DNA from: Dactylonectria macrodidyma | Taxonomy: Eukaryota > Ascomycota > Sordariomycetes > Hypocreales > Nectriaceae | Direction of reading: 5' to 3' | Assembly: GCA_020744425.1 (NCBI GenBank) | Contig: JAGMUV010000005.1 | Location: 4,340,001-4,404,000, forward strand | DNA: 64,000 nt | Notes under the pieces: model-generated | Databases searched by the model: none | Told to the model about the DNA's origin: nothing | What the model saw: the letters and a program-made list of their open reading frames with translations, nothing else | Program-made: the position numbers and the translations under genes | Shown here: piece after piece, positions 57,044 to 64,000 of the stretch | Position numbering within the stretch: position 1 is the stretch's first letter | How the letters are laid out: each line of letters begins with the position of its first letter

Positions 57044-59288
57044 ATATACTTAATAAATAAGTAGGCTAAATAAGTAAGTAAGCTAAAAATCCCTTAATCT
57101 CTTATCTTTTTAATTAATTAATTAATTCTTAATTACTAAAGATATCTTAATTAAATAAAGAGAGAAATATCCTTTTTACTCTTTAAGCCTTTTAAAATAA
57201 CTTAAAATTAAGTATTTAAAGTATTATAAAGATCTATAATATATATTATATTACCTTACATTACTAATAGAAAGGTATACTATTTTAATATAATACTATT
57301 TCTAAATTATATAGGCTATTTAATTTATTTTTAATTTAGATTTATAAGGGTTTTTTTTATAACTTTATAGTATTAAAAAAATACCTAACTAATTATTTAC
57401 TAATTATAATATATTATCTATTAATAAGTACTAAGCTTTTAACTTTATTAAATAATAATTAGAGCTTAAGATATATTTTTTTTATAAATATAATTATTAA
57501 AAGGCTAAATATAAAGATTTAATTATTATTTATAATTAGTTTTAGCTTATAGAAAATATAATTATAAAATATAGTATTAATTTAATTAATATTTATAATT
57601 TTAATAAGGCTAGCTTTATAATAAGTATAATTATAAATAAAATAGTTATTATAAGTATAAATAAATATAAAAATTTAAAATTAGTATAATTTAAAAACTT
57701 TTAAATAGATTATAATTATTTAAATAATTAATATAAAAAGTTAAATAATCTAATTATTAATTATAATTATAAGCTAATATTATTTTATTATTAATATTAA
57801 AAAAGTAATCTCTTAAGTAATTAAACTATTATAATAATTTAAAATAATTAGATTAATAATAAAATAAGTTTTAAATAGTTTAAATATTTTAATTAATATA
57901 TAAAGATTTAATTAATTAATTACTATTATTTTTTAATCCTTAATAAATATAAAAATTATTATTCTATTAACTTTAAAAAATATTATAAAAAGAATAATAT
58001 TAATATATATAATAAGCATACAGTGCATCCAAGTATATATTACATTAAGATTTTCACCTTAAATTACAATTTTAAAATAATTCTTAAAGATTTAAACTTA
58101 GCTTAAAATAGCTATAAATTTATACTTAGCTTATTTATAAGATATTTTATTTTTAAGAAGTTTTTTATATTATATATATATATAGCGCTAGTACTATTAA
58201 ATTCTCACTATATTTTATAGTATTTTTATTTATAATATGCTTAATAATTTTTTTAAAACATCTAAAAAAAATACTTCTATATTAGCTTTTTAAATAAAGA
58301 TTTAAAATTAAATCCTTAAAGATCTTAGGCTTAGATAGGCTATTTTAGAAAATTTAAGGTTTAGCTTTTAAAGTATATAATATAAGTACATTATATACTT
58401 AAATGCATTATATATATATTATATATATTATTATATTTTATATATTAATTATTTTATTTTATTTACTTTAATCTTTTAATATTAAATACTTTAAACTATT
58501 TAAAATAGTTTATAATTAAATAATTAAATAATTAATTAAATATTCTATAACTTATATTTTAAAGATTAAGTTCTTTTTAGCCTTTTATATTATTTATATA
58601 ACTATTATAATAAAAAGTAATATTAAAATAGGTTTTTAAAAGGCTAGATTTATTCTTTTAAACCTAGAAAATATTATATTAAAGCTAAATATATAGTTAT
58701 AAATTCTAATACTAATTATAAAGGAGGTTAGCCTTTTTAACTCTTAGGTCTTAAAGACTCTAAAGATAGTACTTAAGGCTAGTTTATAATCTAAATACTT
58801 TAAAAGATAAATAAAAAAGTATTAAAGTAACTCTTTAGTATCTATCTTTAAAGTACTTAAGTCATTTTTTAAAAGAATAAAAGTAATAATATATTAAATA
58901 GTATTATTAAAGTCTAAGAACTAAATCCTTTAATAAATAAATAAGACTCTTAGTAAATAGTATAAAGTAAAAAGAACTTACTTATAGAATAGAGAGAAGA
59001 TAATTATAGAAAAAAGAAAGAAAGTAATTAATTAAATAGATATTAATATATAAGTATATATTAAATTATTAAAAAGTAATAATTAAAGAGAGTTAGTATA
59101 ATTAAAGGAAAGTATTATAGAACTTATAAAAAGATTAGTTATAATATAAAGACTTATTAAATTATTATTAAGATATTTAAAGAAGAGTATAGTAATTAGT
59201 TTTAATTAATTAAATAGTTTATTATATTTTTATGAAAGTTTTAATTTTAAAAGTAGGGATTTTTAGCTTACTTACTTATTAAGTATAT
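57044..59288. mobile_element. 2,245-bp dead TA-target transposon with the same TIRs as the 441-bp element
   Basis: The left end (57044, ATATACTTAATAAATAAG) and right end (59288, reading inward ATATACTTAATAAGTAAG) are inverted copies, each followed inward by an AGCTAAAAATCCC-like block. TA flanks both ends (57042-57043, 59289-59290). Joining the flanks gives ATAAATAAACTCTTATCC, which resembles uninterrupted R2 copies (ATAAATAGACTC/TTTTATTCC). Size and target fit the Tc1/mariner superfamily, including fungal Fot1/pogo types. RIP has removed any transposase frame. Confidence 0.72.
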
Positions 59289-59620
59289 TAAACTCTTATC
59301 CTTCTTTCTTTATAAGACCTTCTTTTATTAAATCCTTAAATTAATTCTCTTAGTTTTTAATATAATACTCTTTTAACTATATATTAATTAATATAAGATT
59401 AACTTATAATTATATAATTTATATATTATAGTTAGTACTATTTAAGTTATTAAAGAAGTTATTATTAATAGTTATTATTTATTTTTTTATTTCTTTTTAA
59501 ATTAATTTTTTTAATAAAACTTACTTTATTTTAATTTATTAAATTATATCCTTATTTAATAAAGCTTATAAGAATAGGTTCTTTTAAAGGATATAATAAC
59601 TAAAGATTACTAGTTAAATA

Positions 59621-60061
59621 ATGTACTTAATAAGTAAGTAAGCTAAATAAATAAGTAAGCCACTTTAAAATTTCCTAGTATTTATACTTTAAATAAAAAT
59701 ATCTTTAAAATATTCTTTAAAATTAAAACTAAAAGTAAAATAGCTAATATTATAAAAATAGTTCTATTATATATTAAAAAATAAATATAAATTTTCTTAG
59801 AATCTTTTAAAAATTGCTTAATAAGCTATATTAAAAATGCTTATTTATATTATATACTTAGCTATTTTTATATAAAGGAATTTTTTTAAAAATTTAAAAA
59901 AATTATTATATAGGTTTTTTTTTAATTAAATAATTAAAATTTATTTTATTTTATTTTTAATAATTAAATAGTTAGTTTTAAAAATTTAAGGTTTAGCTCT
60001 TTTTAATATATAGTATTTATAGCTTACTTGCTTATTTAGCTTACTTACTTATTAAGTATAT
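59621..60061. mobile_element. 441-bp TA-target MITE nested in inverted-repeat arm
   Basis: The 40-bp TIRs (59621-59660 and 60022-60061) match at 37 of 40 positions; the three differences are all transitions. TA flanks are 59619-59620 and 60062-60063. The opposite arm of the inverted repeat (near 61,440-61,460) reads straight through the site without the element. The TIR is shared with the 2,245-bp element, so this is probably its non-autonomous derivative. Confidence 0.8.
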
Positions 60062-60450
60062 TAAGCCTTTTATAATTAGGTTAGTTAAACTTAGCTTTTA
60101 TTATAAGTTTTAAGCTAAATAAATAAGATGCTTTTTATAATTTAAAAAGTAAGCTTTAATCTTATTTAATTCTTTTAATTAATATATATATAAGATAATT
60201 CTTATATACTAGTATTAAAAAGGGTCTACTAGACTATTATATAATATATTATATATATATTATATTATTTATTTAATTAAGGATTGTTATTATAAGTTAA
60301 TAGTATTATAAGTAAATAGTTAAATTATAATATAATAAGAATTATAAAGTAATAATAAAATTATAACTTAGAATTATAATAAGGTTAGAATATAATAAAT
60401 ATAAAGCTTTTATAAAGCTTTTATTATATAATGATTTTACTTTTTAATAT

Positions 60451-60527
60451 TTAGCTTTTTTATTTAGCTTTTTTATTTAGCTTTTTTATTTAGCTTTTCT
60501 ATTTAGCTTTTTTATTTAGCTTTTTAA
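60451..60527. repeat. Minisatellite, 13-bp unit TTTAGCTTTTTTA
   Basis: About six units in tandem. Shorter arrays of the same unit lie at about 56,722-56,775, and inverted at about 55,517-55,555 and 61,021-61,063. It is part of a larger dispersed repeat (R1) in this block. Confidence 0.75.
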
Positions 60528-60974
60528 TTACTTAATACATTTTAAAGAGTTAATTAAAATAATAAAGCTTATTAAAGTTATAGTTCTTAATAGTGCATAT
60601 TTAAAAAGAGGCTAGAAGTTAAATAATTTTAAAAAAATATAACTAATAATAAATAATAATATAAAGGCTTAAAATATAAGCCTATAGTAATAATAATTCA
60701 AAATAACTAGAGTTTTTATTATATTCAAATATAAGCCTTATTATTCTATTTAACCTTTTAAAATATATTAAATAATTAAAAAAGCTAAATTAAAAAGCTA
60801 AATATTAAAAAATAAAATTATTATTAAGGTTATAGTCCTTAGTAATACACACTTAGAAAGAGGCTAGAGGTTAAATAATAATAAAAAAAAAATAACTAAT
60901 AGTAGTATAAAGGCCTAAAACCTAAGCCTAAATTAATAGTAACTCAGAATGACTAAAGTTTTTATTATATTAGA

Positions 60975-61850
60975 ATATAAGCCTTACTATCCTAATTAAC
61001 CCTTTAAAATGCATTAAGCAGTTAGAAAGCTAAATAGAAAAGCTAGATAGAAAAGCTAGATATTAAAAAGCAAAATTATTATATAATAAAAGCCTTATAA
61101 AAGCTCTATATTCATTATATTCTAAGCTTATTATAATTCTAATTATATTCTAATTTAATTATTACTTTATAAATCTTATATTATAATTTAACTACTTATA
61201 ATATAACTAACTTATAATAACCCTCCTTAATTAAATAAATAATATAATATATATATAGTATATTATATAATAGCCTAGTAAACCCTTATTAATACTAATA
61301 TATAAGAATCATCTTATATATATATACTAATTAAAAGAATTAAAGAAGATTAAAGCCTATTTCTTAAGCTATAAAGAGCATATTATCTATTTAGTCTAAG
61401 ACTTATAATAAAGGCTAAGTTTAGCTAATCTAATTATAAAAGGCTTATTTAATTAGTAATTTTTAATTATTATATCTTCTAAAAGAACATATTCTTATAA
61501 GCCTTATTAAATAAAGATATAATCTAATAGATTAAAATAAAGTAAGTCTTATTAAAAGAATTAGCTTAAAAAGAAGTAAAAGAAAGAAATAATAATTATT
61601 AATAATGCTTTTTTTAATAATTAAAGAGTATTAATTATAATATATAAGTTATATAATTATAAGCTAACCTTATGCTAATTAATATATAGCTAAAGAAGTA
61701 TGTATTAGAAATTAAGAGAATTAGTTAAAGGATTTAGTAAAGGAAGGTTCTGGGTTTTAATAGTTAGAAGAGAAGGGATAAGAGTCTATTTATAACTAAG
61801 TTAACTAATTAATTAAGGCCTTTATCTTAAGATACGTAAGTAAAAAATAA
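60975..61850. repeat. Right arm of ~0.9-kb inverted repeat, empty of insertions
   Basis: This is the inverted counterpart of 56975-60576. It lacks the 2,245-bp and 441-bp elements and so preserves both pre-insertion sequences. It keeps slightly more G and C than the left arm. Confidence 0.7.
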
Positions 61851-64000
61851 TAAAATAAAAAATATAGTAGAATAAAAATAAAAGTCGAAATAGCGGTTAA
61901 AAATAAAAGTAAAAAAAAGCCTGAAAAAGGATAGGGAAACTTTATAATAATAGGGAAGTAAATTAAAGAATAAAGATAATTAAATAAAACGAAGATAAAA
62001 AGATAATAAAGATTTAATATAAATATTTTATACTTTTAATAACTTAAGTTTTAATAAATATTATACTTTGTTTTTGTCTAGAACTGCTAAATATTGAAAT
62101 TGTAAAAAAAATTATAAAAACTATGTAATTAAAATAAAAATTATAATAAAATATAATGTTTTAAATAAATTAAACTATTTAAAACTTTAATAATTCTTTA
62201 ATTAATAAGTAAGTATTTATAATGCTTCTAAATTTAAAATATCTTTAAAATTATACTTTTGTTAAAAGTAATTAATGAATTAAAAATGTAAATAAAAATA
62301 ATAATACTGTTTAAAATTAATTTAACTAATAAATTTAATATGTAAACTATTTTTTATAAAAATAGCTATTTTTAAATTATTAATTAATATTAATAAAAAG
62401 TAAATAATATAAATTATAAATAATATAATTATTATTAATATATAAAATAATTAATATATTAAAAACTAAGAGAATTCTATTAAATAATTAAGAAATTTAA
62501 TAAAGAAAGTTAGTTTTTAATAGTTAAAAAAAGAAAGATAAGAGTCTATTTATAATTAAGTTAATTAATTAAGTTCTTTATTTTAAAGTAACTTAAGTAA
62601 TATAAATATATAATTATATAGAAATATAATAGTGTAAAAATAAAAGTCTGAATAGTGGTTTTAATAGTGAATAATAGTCTTATACTTTACTTATTTTACT
62701 AATTCTAATTCTTTTAATAATTTAAAACTATAATTAATTATTTTATAACTCTTAATAACTAAGGATTAGTATTAGTACTAAGTATATTTTTAAAAGGTCT
62801 AAGGATTTATTAAATTTATTTTAAACTATTTAAAGAATAGCTCGCTTTTTAAGGAATTCTTCTAACTCTAATTCTTGTATACTAAGGCGTTTAGCTTTAG
62901 TAATAATATAAGTTACTATTCTTATTTTAATAAAAAAACAATAAAAAAACCTTAGAATAATTTATAAGAATTTTAAAAAACCCTAATTATAGTATAAAGA
63001 TAACTTCTATTAGTATAGAAATTATACTTTTTAAACTCCTTATTTAATATCTTATATATATGCCTATTTATAATATAATAAGAATAAGGCGTCATTTTAA
63101 AACTAAATTCTTTAATAGGTAAAATAAGAATTAGTGTATTCATAGTAAAAATAGGAATCTAAAAGCCTTTAGTAAAAGCAGGTTTAGTCAGGTTACTTAT
63201 TATTAACTTAAGGATATTATAAGATTTTATAAAATACTTTAAAATTCAATTAGTTATTTTATTAATATATTAAAATATTTAAAAAAGTATATTAAAAAAG
63301 TATTAATAAATATATAAAAACAGTTTTAAAAATAGCTATAAGAATATAACTAATAAGAGGGGGAATATTATATTATAGCCTAAGTTAAGGCTAAGCAGTT
63401 ACTATTAGTAAACCTATAATATACTCACTTTTTTAAATAATACTAGACTCTAAACTTACTTTATATTAATAAGTTAAAATATCTAGCTTACTTATTTAAA
63501 ATAAGCTATAAGACTAAGCTTACTTATACTTTATAAGTTATAAAAATAGACTTATTTTTACTTAATAAGCTTTAATAGAATACTCTTAATATAAAGAAAA
63601 TATTAAAGTTATATATTATACTATATATACTTTCTTTATAAATAGAGCCTTAAAGAATAAAATATTCTTATTAATTAATTAGCTTTAAAATAAAAGTATA
63701 AAATATAAATTAAATTATTACTTTAAGACTTTTTTTTAATATATAAACTAATATATATAATTTCTTTACTATTAAAACTACTATTCAGACTTTTATTTTT
63801 ATATTATTATATTCCTTATTACTATATTTTTATATAATTATATATTTACATTATTTAAATTATTATAAAATAAAAGACTTAATTAATTAATTAATCTAAT
63901 TATAAATAGACTCTTATTCTTTCTCTTTTAAAACTTAAAACCTCCTTTTATTATATCCTTTTATCTTAATTCTTTTATATATTAATAATAATTATATTAC

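Larger units (their letters stand above)
56975..60576. repeat. Left arm of ~0.9-kb inverted repeat, interrupted by two insertions
   Basis: Without the two inserted elements (57044-59288 and 59621-60061) this arm is about 0.9 kb and reads, in inverse orientation, like 60975-61850. Examples are the blocks around 59,290-59,610 and 60,064-60,240. Differences are mostly A/G and C/T transitions. Confidence 0.7.
55187..64000. repeat. RIP-degenerated AT-rich block
   Basis: From the base after the tRNA to the window end the sequence is almost only A and T by eye, with C and G mainly in CT/AG contexts and CpA and TpG nearly absent. That is the expected end state of repeat-induced point mutation (C to T in CpA). 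No coding frame of useful length exists. It contains diverged repeats in both orientations and nested transposon remains, described separately. It could be a dispersed heterochromatic island, a subtelomere or part of a centromere; the window does not show which. Confidence 0.93.

Noticed and set aside
55187..64000. Interpretation of the AT-rich block as mitochondrial DNA
   Set aside because: It directly adjoins nuclear genes and a nuclear-type tRNA, has repeats in both orientations and lacks any mitochondrial gene. RIP of transposons explains it better.

Overview
The window is nuclear DNA of a filamentous ascomycete (Pezizomycotina). A Sordariomycete, probably hypocrealean, is an inference from gene style. 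Evidence: protein genes split by short (about 48-80 nt) GT-AG introns, many with CTAAC-like branch sites; a divergent H2A/H2B pair with fungal-type introns; ascomycete versions of ATG4, ATG9, COG6, VAC14, JJJ1 and SQS1; and a long AT-rich block at the right end with the signature of repeat-induced point mutation (RIP).

Layout. Positions 1-55,186 are ordinary gene-rich euchromatin with 19 supported protein genes and one tRNA gene. In order: 3' part of a cytochrome-b5-type (sphingolipid delta-8) desaturase; VAC14; a HAUS1-like augmin subunit (-); an ER DNAJC3/P58IPK-like J-protein; mitoferrin (-); ATG9 (-); COG6; a SAP1-like AAA ATPase; mitochondrial uS17 (-); EMG1/NEP1; a VOC-domain protein with a transmembrane segment and a long disordered tail; cystathionine gamma-synthase; an SPX-RING E3 ligase (-); JJJ1; ATG4 (-); SQS1; H2B (-); H2A; an LYR-type complex I subunit (NDUFB9-like, -); tRNA-Leu. 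Most genes alternate in strand, giving divergent promoter pairs (HAUS1/DNAJC3, ATG9/COG6, uS17m/EMG1, SPX-RING/JJJ1, ATG4/SQS1, H2B/H2A) and tight convergent 3' ends. Two intergenic inverted-repeat elements stand out: a 255-bp TA-flanked MITE (40,837-41,091) and an 80-bp near-perfect hairpin (26,229-26,308).

Positions 55,187-64,000 are extremely AT-rich and have no supportable gene. CpA and TpG are almost absent, and repeat copies lie in both orientations. Inside it I can read nested, dead TA-target transposons: a 2,245-bp and a 441-bp element with the same terminal inverted repeats (TIRs), each interrupting the same arm of a roughly 0.9-kb inverted repeat. The other arm appears to keep the empty site of the smaller insertion. 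Two short tracts keep only TpG or only CpA, suggesting strand-specific mutation.

How the genes work together. The genes are housekeeping, not a secondary-metabolite or defence cluster. Themes are autophagy and endomembrane traffic (ATG9, ATG4, COG6, VAC14, SAP1-like), ribosome production (EMG1, JJJ1, SQS1), mitochondria (mitoferrin, uS17m, NDUFB9-like), chromatin (H2A/H2B) and sulfur/phosphate metabolism (cystathionine gamma-synthase, SPX-RING). I see no convincing new multi-gene system. The most unusual content is the transposon stratigraphy of the AT-rich block, the tRNA at its edge, and a few gene-structure oddities (GC-AG intron, likely 1-base frameshift, introns with no stop). All exon boundaries were derived by hand from splice motifs and reading frame and are unconfirmed by transcripts.
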